NCBI GenBank assembly: GCA_021234155.1
Contig: JAJEKV010000003.1
Coordinates: 31,913,166-31,977,165, forward strand
From: Isoetes taiwanensis
Lineage: Eukaryota; Streptophyta; Lycopodiopsida; Isoetales; Isoetaceae
Length of the DNA stretch: 64,000 bases
Direction: 5' to 3'
Shown: positions 20,870-32,017 of the stretch, piece by piece
Layout of the letters: each line of letters starts with the position of its first letter
How positions within the stretch are numbered: position 1 is the first letter of the stretch
Position numbers and translations under genes: made by a program
The notes under the pieces: generated by a model
The model's database searches: none
What the model was told of the DNA's origin: nothing
What the model saw: only the letters and a program-made list of their open reading frames with translations

Positions 20870-21132
20870 TAGTACCTTGGCGGTTGCCAGTAGCTTTCTA
20901 TCAAATCCCCATACGTGTATATATAACTGAGCCACAAGGTCTATAACTGAGCCACAGATAATGATGAGAAAATTTAAAGCTTAGAATCCTGGAGAATATT
21001 TACGATACGAAACCCATCTCATTTCATTCAAGAGACAACATGAACTGCTGTACAGTATTAATTCGCCACTCAATGCTGGATTTCCTAATATAAGCTTGCT
21101 CTTCTTCAACCTCGCATATATTCATATGCGAT
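20870..21132 (+). promoter_or_regulatory. Leader/promoter block of HSP70-like gene 1
   Basis: The block starts near CTTGGCGGTTGCCAGTAGCT and runs to the start codon. The same order of segments (CTTGGCGGTTGC, ACTTGAGCCA or ACTGAGCCA, AACCCATCTC, AAGAGACAAC, GCTTGCTCTTCTTCAAC) recurs at 51551-51800 and 55290-55500. A weak TATA-like AATATAAG sits about 40 bp before the ATG. I see no clear heat-shock element. Confidence 0.45.
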
Positions 21133-22911
21133 ATGGATCCGGCAGTGGTAGTGGGGCTTGATTTTGGCACCACTTATTCTGGCTTTGCATACGCTCATCG
21201 AAATGATCCTTCCGATGTCCATATTTTGGAGAATTGGCCTTCCTTTGATATTGCCACAGGAAAAACATATTGCAAGACTCAAACCAGCTTGTTCTACACA
21301 AGAGCAGGGAGGTCGCTGGAGCTAGAAGCCCAAGCTTGGGGATGGCCTGCCCTTTTGGCTTACATGGACGCCCTTCATGGTCAAGGCACTGGCTATGGCT
21401 CTGCTATTGCTCCTGGGCACGAAGATTTGGAACAAGCAATCACTGTAGTGGGTGAAAAGAAGGCTGTTTTTGCGACCCAATTTAAGCTGCTGTTGGCCCC
21501 CGATTCTGAAGAACAACACCTGCCTGATGGGCTCTCTGCCCAGAGGCTTATATCCGACTATCTAAAATTCATGTCAGATTTTGCTGTGGATCATCTCAAA
21601 GAGAAATATGGCAAGCATTTTAAAAAGCGAGACGTGCAGTGGTGTGTAACAGTGCCTGCAATTTGGGATGATGGTGCCAAGCAGCAGATGCAAATCTGCT
21701 GTGAAATTGCGGGAATGGTGCAAGGGAAGTTCTGCAAGGATTCATCTGCAAGCTCTCATGATCTGCGTATAGTCTTAGAGCCCGAAGCCGCATCGATGTA
21801 CTGCCAGAAGCAGCTCCATCATATTCTGCGAATTGGAGACGAGTTCATGATTGTCGACATTGGAGGAGGAACTATTGATCTAGTGGTGCACAAAAAAGCC
21901 AACAATAATCTCTACCAGGTACATGAAGCAGCAAGGAACTGTGGTGAAATGGGTGGAGGTACGTTTGTGGATACGAATTTCTTTCATTACCTTGCTAACG
22001 AAATAGGTTGCTTTCGACAATTTATCCGGCAATATCCAAAGTCATTCGTTAAAGTTCAGAAGTGGTGGCTTGGCAAAAAATGCTCGTTTGATGGCTCTTC
22101 TTCGTCTGTGGGCATGGGTTGGGATATTCCGCCCAAGCTTTCCAGAGCTTGGAAAAAATATGACACAACAAAGGAGATTATTAGGCCCGAAGATGATTAC
22201 GAAGAGCTGGAGTTAAGCACTCAAAAATTTAAGGAATTATTTGATACCGAAGTGGAGAAAACAATCGAGCTAATCCAACAACAGTTGGATTTGTGTCCGA
22301 GAGTGAAATGCTTGCTGGTAGTAGGAGGGTTTTCAGAGAATGCTTACATGGTTAGCCGAATAAAAGAGGAATTTCATGATGAAGTGAAGAATATTATTGT
22401 TCCTGTCAATCCAGGAGCTGCTGTTATGCATGGCGCTGTCAGGTTTGGATTTCAATCAAATCTTGTGCTCTCCAGGAAATCCAAGAAGACCTATGGAATA
22501 GGCACTACACATAAATTCAAAGGTTGTCATTTAAAACATGTTATAGCAGATCGTGATGGAGTTCAACGCTGTAAAAAGATTTTTAAGAAGTACGTTCAGA
22601 AGAATCAATCTGTATTAATGGATTCTTGTGTTGAGCATAATTTCTACCCAAACTATGACGACCAGAAAAAGGCGAGCTTCTCTTTATTTTCATCACATGA
22701 TGAATACCCGGTTCACACAACAGACAAAGGCTGTGTAGAGGAATCTACTTACGACATGGATATACGAGAGGATTTACACTTGGGCACAGAAAGGAAAATA
22801 GAAGTGAAGATGTATTTTGGGCGCAGCACAATCGAAGTTTCAGCAAGGCGAGTTAATTTTGGGGATCCAAAGCCAGAAAAACTGTACTTTGTAAAATTTG
22901 AGACAGCCTGA
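21133..22911 (+). CDS. HSPA12-like HSP70 family protein, copy 1 (intact)
   Basis: An intronless frame of 592 aa starts at MDPAVVVGLDFGTTYSGFAY. The actin/HSP70 ATPase fold is visible in order: phosphate-1 LDFGTTYSG (9-17), VTVPAIWDD, EPEAASMYC, phosphate-2 DIGGGTIDL, the adenosine motif LLVVGGFSENAYM, and NPGAAVMHGAVRFG. The C-terminal 130 residues (KKTYGIG...YFGRSTIEV...LYFVKFETA) form the short beta-rich tail seen in HSPA12-type proteins rather than a canonical substrate-binding domain with EEVD. It is probably a cytosolic ATP-binding chaperone-like protein; substrates are unknown. It aligns end to end with copy 2 at 55924, which lacks a few residues near position 60-80. The ATG is supported because copy 2 shares the same first residues. 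Confidence 0.92.
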   Translation: MDPAVVVGLDFGTTYSGFAYAHRNDPSDVHILENWPSFDIATGKTYCKTQTSLFYTRAGRSLELEAQAWGWPALLAYMDALHGQGTGYGSAIAPGHEDLEQAITVVGEKKAVFATQFKLLLAPDSEEQHLPDGLSAQRLISDYLKFMSDFAVDHLKEKYGKHFKKRDVQWCVTVPAIWDDGAKQQMQICCEIAGMVQGKFCKDSSASSHDLRIVLEPEAASMYCQKQLHHILRIGDEFMIVDIGGGTIDLVVHKKANNNLYQVHEAARNCGEMGGGTFVDTNFFHYLANEIGCFRQFIRQYPKSFVKVQKWWLGKKCSFDGSSSSVGMGWDIPPKLSRAWKKYDTTKEIIRPEDDYEELELSTQKFKELFDTEVEKTIELIQQQLDLCPRVKCLLVVGGFSENAYMVSRIKEEFHDEVKNIIVPVNPGAAVMHGAVRFGFQSNLVLSRKSKKTYGIGTTHKFKGCHLKHVIADRDGVQRCKKIFKKYVQKNQSVLMDSCVEHNFYPNYDDQKKASFSLFSSHDEYPVHTTDKGCVEESTYDMDIREDLHLGTERKIEVKMYFGRSTIEVSARRVNFGDPKPEKLYFVKFETA

Positions 22912-23099
22912 AAATTTTCTTATCAAACTGATCACATGTACTGATTTTGAAGGCTCTCAGTTAAGAATTGCTTCCTAAAAATCCATTCAGTTCCCTACAT
23001 TTTAAAGCAAAATCATATCATAAAAATTTTGCTCAAAGGAAATTGCTCGCACAAGCGATAACAAAGGCCAATTTCCGGGGGAAGCATCTAAGCCCAGGG
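22912..23099. other. 3' flank of HSP70-like gene 1
   Basis: There is no gene. It runs from the stop codon to the left target duplication of the MULE-like element. The same TGAAxATTTTCTTA follows both HSP70 copies. Confidence 0.4.
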
Positions 23100-23151
23100 G
23101 GATGTGCACGGTGCCTTTTTTGGCTCCCGAAATCGGGGTCTCGCGCGGACC

Positions 23152-23492
23152 AAAATCGCTCAAGCGATTTTGGGAAAATCGCTTAAGCGATTTTCAAATT
23201 TTGCGAAAATCGCTTAAGCGATTTTCAAAAAGGGGAAAGTGAAAATCGCTTAAGCGATTTTCGGTTTCCGTCGCCGGAAAATGCGATCGCATGGCCAGGT
23301 GATTTTTCAAAAAAAAAGCGAAAATCACTTAAGCGATTTTCAAAAGTCAGCGTCTGTCGGTATTGTGTCGGGCCGATCACCGGCGGTGATTTTAAAAAAA
23401 AAAAAAAATCGCTTAAAATCGATTTTTTTTGTCACCGTCGGGGAAGAAAGAAAAAAATAAAAAAATAAAATAAAAATCGCTTAAGCGATTTT
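23152..23492. repeat. Left cluster of AAAATCGCTTAAGCGATTTT palindromes
   Basis: Perfect 20-bp palindromes lie at 23175-23194, 23206-23225, 23242-23261 and 23473-23492. One-base variants lie at 23152-23171 and 23321-23340, and a broken copy near 23407. The spacing is irregular. They fill the subterminal part of the MULE-like element. Confidence 0.85.
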
Positions 23493-23509
23493 CGCCTGTG
23501 TATGATGAT

Positions 23510-24110
23510 GTGGAAGTGGCACCATGGAATGATGACATGTCACCTTATGTATCAAAATGACTTTTCTTAGGTCAAACATTTTGAAAAAAGGTTTTTATGG
23601 TAGATGACATGTGTATGCTGACGTGGCATGCTTGGTGATGATGTGGATGGTACATGGCATCTTTTGATGATGACATGTCACCATGGAATGATGACATGTC
23701 ACCATGTCACCATGGAATGATGACATGGCACCATGAAATGATGACATGTCACCTTATGTATCAAAATGACTTTTCTTAGGTCAAACATTTTGAAAAAATG
23801 TTTTTTATGGTAGATGACATGTGTATGCTGATGTGGCATGCTTGGTGATGATGTGGATGGTACATGGCATCTTTTGATGATGACATGTCACCATGGAATG
23901 ATGACATGTCACCATGTCACCATGGAATGATGACATGGCACCATGGAATGATGACATGTCACCTTATGTATCAAAATGACTTTTCTTAGGTCAAACATTT
24001 TGAAAAAAGGTTTTTATGGTAGATGACATGTGTATGCTGACGTGGCATGCTTGATGATGATGTGGATGGTACATGGCATCTTTTGATGATGACATGTCAC
24101 CATGGAATAT
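23510..24110. repeat. 210-bp tandem repeat, about 2.8 copies
   Basis: The marker CACCTTATGTATCAAAATGA occurs at 23541, 23750 and 23960, giving periods of 209 and 210. Each unit contains shorter repeats of ACCATGGAATGATGACATGTC-like sequence. Copies are nearly identical, so expansion or homogenisation is recent. Confidence 0.85.
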
Positions 24111-24437
24111 AACTTGTAGTGTGCACATAAGCATACATCTATACTATGTAACAACACCATAATAGTATATACTATGAGAAAGATTTATAAAAGTAATGGT
24201 AATTTTGGCCTTGGGGTAGGGCTTAAATGCAATGAGGCTATGTCATGAAAATTTTGGGGCATGGTGATAAAAGGCAAGAGATAAGTTGATAGCCCAAATA
24301 TGATTAAACGGTGAAATGGTGGTTTAAATGACAAGAATCACATGGGGCAGAAAGAAAGGTAAAACAAAGAAAAGATCAAATGGTGGTTTAAATGACAAAA
24401 AGCAACGTGGGGCAAAAAGATGCATGGGAAAATCGCG

Positions 24438-24662
24438 AAAATCGCTTAAGCGATTTTGCCAATTTTTTTTTTTTTAATTTTGGTTTTAAATTCGCCAGCC
24501 GTGCGCTCGGGCCTCGTGCGGCCAGGGCCGTGCGGCAGGCCTCGTGCGCTCGGGCCTCGTGCGGCCAGGGGCGTGCGGCCGTGCGCATGCACCACGCGGG
24601 GCCTTTTCAGGCCCGAAAATCGCTTAAGCGATTTTCCTCCCCAAAATCGCTTAAGCGATTTT
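24438..24662. repeat. Right cluster of AAAATCGCTTAAGCGATTTT palindromes
   Basis: Perfect copies lie at 24438-24457, 24616-24635 and 24643-24662, next to the right TIR. The middle of the element has none, so the motif is subterminal at both ends. Confidence 0.85.
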
Positions 24663-24714
24663 CGGGCGCGGGGGACCCCGATTTGGGGAGCCAAAAAAGA
24701 CCCCGGGATGTGCA

Positions 24715-25080
24715 TGCATAAGTTTAGATTAAACCCCTTGTATATGCCCTTCTTTGTAAAAAAAAGCCCTCTATGGCGTCGTAATTCTACAAATGAATTG
24801 CACCTCTCGATGCTTACGTGCAATTTTACCAATAAAATTGTATCCCCCTCAATACCTGCAATTTTACCAATAAAATTATACCCCTCCCAAGTGTAAAAAC
24901 CTTATTTCTTTTTAGCACTTTTGCACAAACGCATCTCCAGGCCTTCCTTCGAGCATTTTGAGGCCTTCCTTCGAGCATTTTGAGGCTATTCATGTTGAAG
25001 CCAGGTGGGATTTTTTTGTGCAGGTGGATGCTCTTTCAAGAGTTTGATTTCATCTACGGCCATGGAAATTTAAGCAAATT
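24715..25080. other. Gene-free flank
   Basis: A few short direct repeats are present (for example CAATTTTACCAATAAAATT twice near 24821-24880). No gene is seen. Confidence 0.35.
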
Positions 25081-25775
25081 CAAAAGGGTTATTCCTGGCT
25101 TTGTGTCGGGTTGGGGTTTGGTCGCTATTTCTAGGGTTAAAGCAAATTGGTTATCAAGCGTAGGAGAACGCATGGATTTGGTAGCTTTTGTTTGCATTCG
25201 ATTCCTTGCCCCTTATTTGAAAGAACATTTCATTTAAGGGTAGACTTAGCTTACGGTTCTTATTTAGATTGTGCTCTAGGTTTTAGGCATTTCCTAAATT
25301 TCAGGATTGCAAGTCCATCCACATTGGCTTTGTGTCGGGTTGGGTTTTTGTTTGGTGTGATTTCTAGAGTTAAATCAAATTGGTTATCAAGCATAGGAAA
25401 AATGAACTTGGCAGCTTCTATTCGCACTCGATTACTTGTCCTTTGTTTGAAAGAACATTTCATCTAATTGTAAATTTAGCTTAGGGTTCTTATATAGATT
25501 GTGCTCTAGGTTTTAGGCATTCCCCAAATTTGAGGATTGCAAGTCGATCTAAGGTGGCTTTGTGTCGGGTTGGGTCTTGGTTTTGGTGCTATTTCTAGGG
25601 TTAAATCAAATGGAGAAAGCATGGTGGTAGCTTTTATTTGCATTCGATTCCTTGTCCCTTATTTGAAAGAACATTTCATCTAAGCATAAACTTGAATTAC
25701 GGTTCTTATATAGATTGTGCTCTAGGTTTTAGGCATTTCCTAAATTTGAGGATTGCAAGTCCATCTACGATTGTG
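25080..25775 (+). repeat. Tandem repeat of about 230 bp, three copies
   Basis: Marker GATTGTGCTCTAGGTTTTAG recurs near 25267, 25498 and 25713, and GGCTTTGTGTCGGGTTGG near 25099, 25327 and 25556. Units differ by several percent and by small indels. Open frames of 85-106 residues are products of the repeat. Confidence 0.75.
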
Positions 25776-25919
25776 TTCTCTTCTTGAAGGATTCTTAGCC
25801 TAATGCTTGTGTATTCACATGTATGCTAGTCTTTGCAAAATGAACCTTGATCTACAAGCAAGCATGCTTGTTTCATGGTGAATATCTTGCAAAAGATACG
25901 GCATGCTGGAAATCCTGCA

Positions 25920-26450
25920 AGCCCATGCTTTTGCGCATTGAAGAAGTAAATTTGAAGTGCGGTAGTTCGAGGGAGCAAAGAAGCTGGCAGTGAAGAGCAC
26001 TTCTGCATATAGACATATTGGCATGTTGACTTTCTTTGGGAAAATCAGCTTGGTCTTTGCTTTTGTACTTAGTTGATTCTTTTTTTTTTCACCTACATTG
26101 CCAGGCTTGCAACAACCCCTAAGACTTGTACACAAGGAACTTGGTAATTATCATTTCTAAGAAACAATTTTGAAGTGCACTTGTTCGTGGGAGCAAAAAA
26201 GCTGGCAGTGAAGAGCACTTTTGCATATAGACATATTGGCATGTCATCAAACTTCTTTGGCCATTGCTTTTGTACTTAGCTGATTCCCTTTTTTTTTCCT
26301 ACATTGCCAAGCTTGCAACGTCGTGTAGGACATATACACAAGGCACTTGCTACTTATCGTTTCTTATTTCTACAAGGTCATACTTTTCTGCATTAAAGAA
26401 ATAAATTTGAAGTCCGCTAGTTTGTGGGAGAGAAGAAGTTGACATTGACC
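25920..26450 (+). repeat. Tandem repeat of about 230 bp, 2.2 copies
   Basis: The segment from TTTGAAGTGCGGTAGTTCG (about 25950) recurs near 26170 as TTTGAAGTGCACTTGTTCG and is cut off near 26407. Both copies share GAGCAAAxAAGCTGGCAGTG and TAGACATATTGGCATGT. Confidence 0.65.
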
Positions 26451-28012
26451 TCATAATTCTACAAGTGTTGCACTCCTCAATAGTTACGTGCAATTTTACC
26501 AACAAAATTATACCTGCCATGTGCAAAAATCCCTATTTCCTTCTCTTCTTTCAATATATTTAAAATCAAATTTCCTAATGGGAACTTAAGACAATGTACT
26601 CAAAAAGTTTGTAGATTGTCCGATTATAAACTACATTGCTAGATTGGTAGACTCAAACCAGCTATGAATAATGATATATATTGATTATATTGATTATTAA
26701 TATCAAAGATTGTATCGTGCAAGCAAAGCTACTATCAATACCCCTCACATTTCTTCTATTGTACAATCTTTTGTGCCAAGTACCATGTCACTTATCCTAC
26801 ATATAATATAATAATAAAATTATAGTGTAAGTTACAGTGCCCATCGTTGGTGGGATGGGTTTGTTATTTGGACCTTGCTTGCCTAGTGGGCTTCCTTGGC
26901 CTATATGGATCGAATCTCACGAAATAGAATTAGAGGTGCTCTCTTAATTGCTCCTTGAGTTCCTTAAAAATTTGCTCAAAATAAAACTTGTTAAGACGAA
27001 CCTCGTAAAGCTCCTCAGACCTAAAAGAGCACCTTATGGCCCCTAAAGTATGATACACTGCTTGTACTAACTTCATAAATCTAAATCAATTTTAATTCTT
27101 GCACTCATTGCATGTGTAAATCCTATCCCTTTGAATATGTAGATTCGAAATTGGCATTAAAAATATAACAGAAAGGGCATTGCAATCAGAATCCAAAATT
27201 AGAATTTGTCGTAACTAGTAAAAATGCCTATTATATTTAAGGCTACCAAAAATATACAAATTATAGTGTGGTTTCTCGAAAATCCTTAGAAACTTTTATG
27301 AAAATTGCGTGAAAAAATGCCGGGAATTTATTTATTTTTTTGTTATGGAATTTCTTTTAGAATTCTAGGATTTTTCAGGGAAGAAACCCCCAAATTTGAA
27401 CCCTGATTGCAATTTTGCACTATTTACATTTGATATTATTTGATATGTTTAACATTGCCAACTACCTTTATAAAATAGCAGAGATACAAGAGGATGTGAT
27501 AGCCATTCAAATGCACCCCATCAGCCCTTTGGGGCATGGTCTAGTGGCTATGACTTAGTTATCGTTGACTTTCCTATACAGGAGTTGCAAAGCAATGATT
27601 ATTTAGAGCAGTGTGGAAGAAATGCAATCACAGTACGGTGGAAGCTGCATTCTCCAGAACAATTGAAGACAATTAAAGTGGCAAGGTTGAAGACAACCCC
27701 GATGTCCTCATGGTTGCCAGCTACCGTGCCCTAAGGTAACCGATACCGTCCCCAAATTGGCTTACCTTCGCCGAATTTCCAACCTACATCCATAAACCCT
27801 TCCTAATTCTTCAATCGATTCGCCCCTAAACTGCTCGGACCGTCTCTGCTCCGGCTGCAGTGGAAGAATTCGGCCTTTAAGGCGAAGCTTTTTGGAAATC
27901 TGGTTTGCCCAGGCCACGCCAGACCCATCATTCCCTTTGGCCTTTAAATTTGGAGTTCATTGTCGAGATAGACAGCCGGAGTATTCTTAATCAGCTCTCT
28001 CAAAGCGCCACA
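26451..28012. other. Mostly gene-free stretch; possible 5' leader at its end
   Basis: Nothing coding is recognised to about 27700. GGGGCATGGTCTAGTGGC near 27530 matches the A-box start of the tRNA-like sequence at 50010 but has no B box. From about 27780 the composition becomes leader-like and ends at a clean donor (CACAG|GTAAGC) at 28012. Confidence 0.35.
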
Positions 28013-28468
28013 GGTAAGCTCCGGCTTCTGTTGTCTCATTCAGCTTAACTTTGATGTTTCCGGGATAGACTAACGTGTTTTCTTGCATTAACGTATCAGG
28101 CACGGCCGTGAATATGGATCAAGCACGCCGGACAAGCTTCCCTGGAAGTGGCCCGACCTGAGACACTGCCAGGTCTGGAAGGAGGGGGGGCACCCTCGCC
28201 TGGGAAACGACCTCGCACGTCGCAGAGCAGTTACCCCAGCCCCAGCAGCTCAACAACATCAACAACTCCGAATTTTTTCACGATTCGCAATTGCCTTGTT
28301 ACACCGGCAGAGGTTACCTGTGCTGTAGGATCCTCTTTACACGTTGAGATGTCTCCAGAAATAGTATCTCAGGTTGAAAGGGCTCGCTGTGATACTGACC
28401 TAATCCACTGCCAGATTGTGGTTACTGAAGAAGATAGCGTCTTATTTCAGAGCCCTGTTGGTCCTTGA
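28013..28468 (+). pseudogene. Unidentified gene relic with a 5' intron
   Basis: An intron from GTAAGC (28013) to TATCAG (28100) precedes an ATG at 28114 (MDQARRTSFPGSGPT), which meets a stop after 15 codons. The neighbouring frame runs from about 28120 to 28468 as GQASLEVARPETLPG, SPGKRPRTSQSSYPSPSSS, then a folded-looking part with VTCAVGSSLHVEMS and LIHCQIVVTEEDSVLF. A one-base shift near the start would explain both. The KRPR run suggests a nuclear protein. I do not recognise a family. Confidence 0.35.
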
Positions 28469-31224
28469 TTGCTTCCACCCATCTCTGCAATGGCACCACT
28501 GGACGACCTCGCTTCTTCTCCTCCTCTTTTTTGGCTGATGTGATTATAGAACTTCCCTCTCATGCCAATGGTGATCTAGAATGTAGCCTGCGGGTCAAGA
28601 CTTTTTGTGATGGGCCCAAGAACCATCATTCATCTATTTTGGGATTATGTCTATTCCAAAATCGCGCCAAATAAGCATTATTTTCAAGGCATCTAGTGTT
28701 TTTTAACAACTTATTTTAGTTATACAAAACCCTAGTGTATATTGCATTTTTAGTTATTTTTTTCAATTTACTTCAAATTAAGGCCAGGGAAGGACTTATT
28801 TATTTTAAATTACAACAAGAGATATATAGCATTATAATAAAAATATACATGAAATAGCAATTTTCTAATTAACATCAATATGGAAATAATCGCTTCCTTT
28901 AAGAAAATAAAGGAAATATTAGAAGGTGATCACCTTTCAAATATTAATTTTAAGCAACTAAAAGATAAAACGTCCACACAAAATAGTAAAATATGTCCTC
29001 AAAAAATGCTTTAAATGAACAATTTTAGAAAATATAGTACAATTAAAATCGCGCCACGTGCAATTTCCAAGCTAAAGTTTCAAGCTGTAACACTAAAAGA
29101 TACGTCTCTATAAAGAGAACTTTTGAAATCTTTTAAATTTGGAGCAGACTTAAATCGCCCCAAGCGCGATTTTACAAGCTGACATAGTTCAGCAAAGTAA
29201 CAATATTTCTCCAAGAACTACATTTTAACCACGAACTCTTCTGCCATGATCCTCACCATTGAGATGGGCACTGCATTTCTCGATAGATTCTGCATCAAAG
29301 AACAAAATCAAATAAGCTGTGCATAGTGGAAGCTCTGTTTAAGTACGCACTAGAGAATACAACAGCTAACTTCAAATAGATTTACAGATTTTTAACTTTC
29401 AAAAACCATAACATCTGAATGAATCCTTTGCAGAGAAGCTTAACAAGGGGGCGATTAGAAAGAAACAGACGAAACTGGGCAGAATCGATCCATAGAGTAC
29501 CTACCAAGTCCCGAATCCTGCCCTGCACAATGCTGAAAGATGGCGCAAATCCGCCTTAAGCTAAATAAATTTTAGTGAAAGAGAAGAAGAATCGGAAGGT
29601 AAGAGCCAAACCTGGCCAGCTTGAACATTTGATGGTGGAAGCAGCAAGCAAAAGTGGCTGCAACGCATATGCTAGAAAATCTGACTGCTGTATCCAAAAA
29701 AATATCCGCCTGAATCAGGCCAGAAATGATCCAATAAAGCCTAAACAGAGCTGGGCACTCGCCCAGCCTCCAATAGAGCCTCTTCCTGTTCAAATTCGAC
29801 CCAGTTCTGCACTAAAAGCTCCTAGGTCTATTGCATGAAATCCTCTATTGCAGAAAACAGTCTCGATCGAACAGTTCTGGAGGCATAGGTTTGGTGGAGC
29901 AGTACCTCTTGTTTGCTTCGTCGCCAGATCTGTTTCATACCTGTCTTCAGAAACCGAACAAAGTTGATGCAGCGGCTTGAAGAAATGGAATATAGGCTGA
30001 AGCTCATGTTGAAGCTTTGAAGCACTTGAAGAAGCTCTGAAAAAGCCGGAACAGAGCGGCAAACATAGATGAGCCGCTATGACAGAGGTATTGCTATTGC
30101 CCGAAATAAAGATAGGAGGAACTAGAGCAAGCCGCAGAGCAAAATGAAGAAAACCAAAACGAATTTAGGGCACGGGCAAAAATGACGGCTTAGAAGAAAA
30201 GAGAAAAAAATGCAAAAGGCCGCATTAAAAGAAAAGACAAAACACAAAATGGGAGGGAAAAAAACTAGGGGGAAATTTGTATGAGAGCGGCAAGAGACGC
30301 GTTTTCCTAAAAATAGAAACTTTTCTTGAAAACACACGAACGCACGATAAATCTCTCTTATTCAAAAGTTCCAATAATTATGACATAATCTAAATTTAAA
30401 TGAATGATGGTTCAAGTGCCATCTTTTGTATCAGCCCTCGGGCTTTTTTAGAATGAAAATGAGTTACTGACCCTTTCGTTTTCGTCTTAACACTTGCAAG
30501 TAATGAACTTCAGTTTTGTTTTAACACTGTTAATTACATATAATATTTGTGTGTATGTGCTTACATGATATGATTGAAACAGAACTTAAGAGATTGGACT
30601 GATTTCTCCCCTTTATTTGAAGACCAATGTTTGCTGTATTATACGCCCAGAGATCTGATTTTAATGTTAAACAAATTTATCAAACATAAATATACAATGC
30701 AATGAATATAGGGTTCATTTCATAGTTAATATTGTGTTGCTGCTACATGTGCTGCTACCTTAGTTGTCTATGGTCTCGTCACTGTCTTCAGATACCTGCC
30801 ATATGCAAATGTTAGTATTGTATCACAAATGCCAGTTCCTTAAGCGCCAGCAAAGATTCTCCATAGGATGGGGTTGCCATATTTCGCGCACTTAAGGGAC
30901 GTGAATGTGGCACATTATGAAAGACAACTCCAATTTTCCCAATCAAAGTACCCCTGGATACCTAATCAGATATCCCATGCAATGGGAAAGAAGCTGCTAT
31001 AAAAACATCAAAGGTCGAAGAGATACGTGGCCTCGAAGATGGGAGGGTCTAGGCACCTCTATCGCCTTATATATGGCCCTATGATGCCATGTCTCAACCT
31101 CCCTCTCGAGCCCCACCAACTCCGTCCATTGCTACGTATGGTAGCCTTGTATCGCATCGTAATGAACTTGTCGTCGCTGGCTAGCAGTCCCCTCTTGCCA
31201 TACGCCACGATCATCCACTGCCTC
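28469..31224. other. Gene-free stretch
   Basis: Open frames of 60-106 residues overlap on both strands near 28465, 29572-30062 and 30122, none with a domain or splice context I can support. No repeat family is recognised. Confidence 0.3.
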
Positions 31225-31430
31225 CCCCCCCCAGAAGGATCTAAAAGCAAGTTTGTTAATCATAGATAAATATTACAAGATGTACAAACCTTATCTAGCT
31301 ATGCAAGCATAAGACAACGCTCCCGAAGCACGAGCCTGAAGCATTATGTACTCATTCCCGCATAGGAGACTAATGATAAGAATTAATTTGGAGATACTGA
31401 ATCCAAATACAGTCTCTCAGTTCTTCCCTG
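31225..31430 (-). mobile_element. LINE 3'-end remnant
   Basis: The block from about 31240 to 31430 aligns with 32050-32230, the 3' untranslated end of the minus-strand LINE fragment next door. Shared pieces are GAGCACGAGCCTGxAGCA, ACTAATGATAAGAATTAATT and GAGATACTGAATCCA. It has no poly(T) start, so its 3' end is eroded. Confidence 0.5.
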
Positions 31431-32017
31431 AGGGAGGAAGAGTCGTGCCTTCCCCTGTGCGTCCCCTCTCGATCTGGCATCGCCATGCCAGCATGGACGA
31501 AGGCCTCACACAACCCTTGCATTTTTGGGGGCCCTAGATGGTCATCATGGGTCAACGGGTCTCTGACCGCGGGCATAGAGGCCATCGATTGCCACCCTTT
31601 CTTGCCATGTTGGCCCATTCTTGCCAAAATCCCCCCATCGAATTCGAGTGAATTATCCCTAATTAGGCTTGTAATGCTCTTCTCCACGAATTGGAGATGA
31701 ATATGGGGTAAAGGGTGTCGCATAATTGGGCAGAGGCACCGTCATTTTGATGGGGCTCCAAAAAAGGGGGAGGGTTTTGCTGCTCAAACAACATTTCTCC
31801 CTCAGCTTTGTTTGGGTTGTTCTAAAGTTTATGTAACTGATTTCTTTGGGTTGCTCCTAAAGTTTATCTAACTAATTCACTGGTATGCAGTGCCATGGAG
31901 GGTTGGAGGAAGACACTAGGTATTACCAGCTCTAACCCATACCAAAAGCTGCCAACAGTCCCTCCTCTCCCAAGAAGAGAGAGCGCCACGACTCAAGCGC
32001 CTCTTAGCAGGCCGAGG
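31431..32017. other. Gene-free stretch between LINE remnants
   Basis: No gene is recognised. Overlapping frames near 31370-31723 are unsupported. Confidence 0.3.

Larger units (their letters stand above)
23100..24714. mobile_element. Non-autonomous MULE-like element with 9-bp target duplication
   Basis: The 9-bp direct repeat GGATGTGCA flanks the element at 23100-23108 and 24706-24714. The element itself is 23109-24705. Its left end starts CGGTGCCTTTTTTGGCTCCC, and its right end, read on the other strand, starts CGGGGTCTTTTTTGGCTCCC. The inverted repeats extend about 80 bp through AAATCGGGGTC and the first AAAATCGCTTAAGCGATTTT palindrome. Long TIRs plus a 9-bp duplication are the hallmark of Mutator-like elements. 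No transposase is present, so it must be moved in trans. Inside are tandem repeats (23510-24110) and a GC-rich part with the 27-bp unit beginning GTGCGCTCGGGCCTCGTGCG twice (near 24499 and 24545). Confidence 0.85.

Noticed and set aside
24392-24896. Open frames of 109-146 residues on both strands
   Set aside because: Produced by palindromes and GC-rich repeats inside the MULE-like element.
31027-31723. Open frames of 63-117 residues
   Set aside because: They overlap in opposite directions and sit in LINE-derived or unrecognised sequence.
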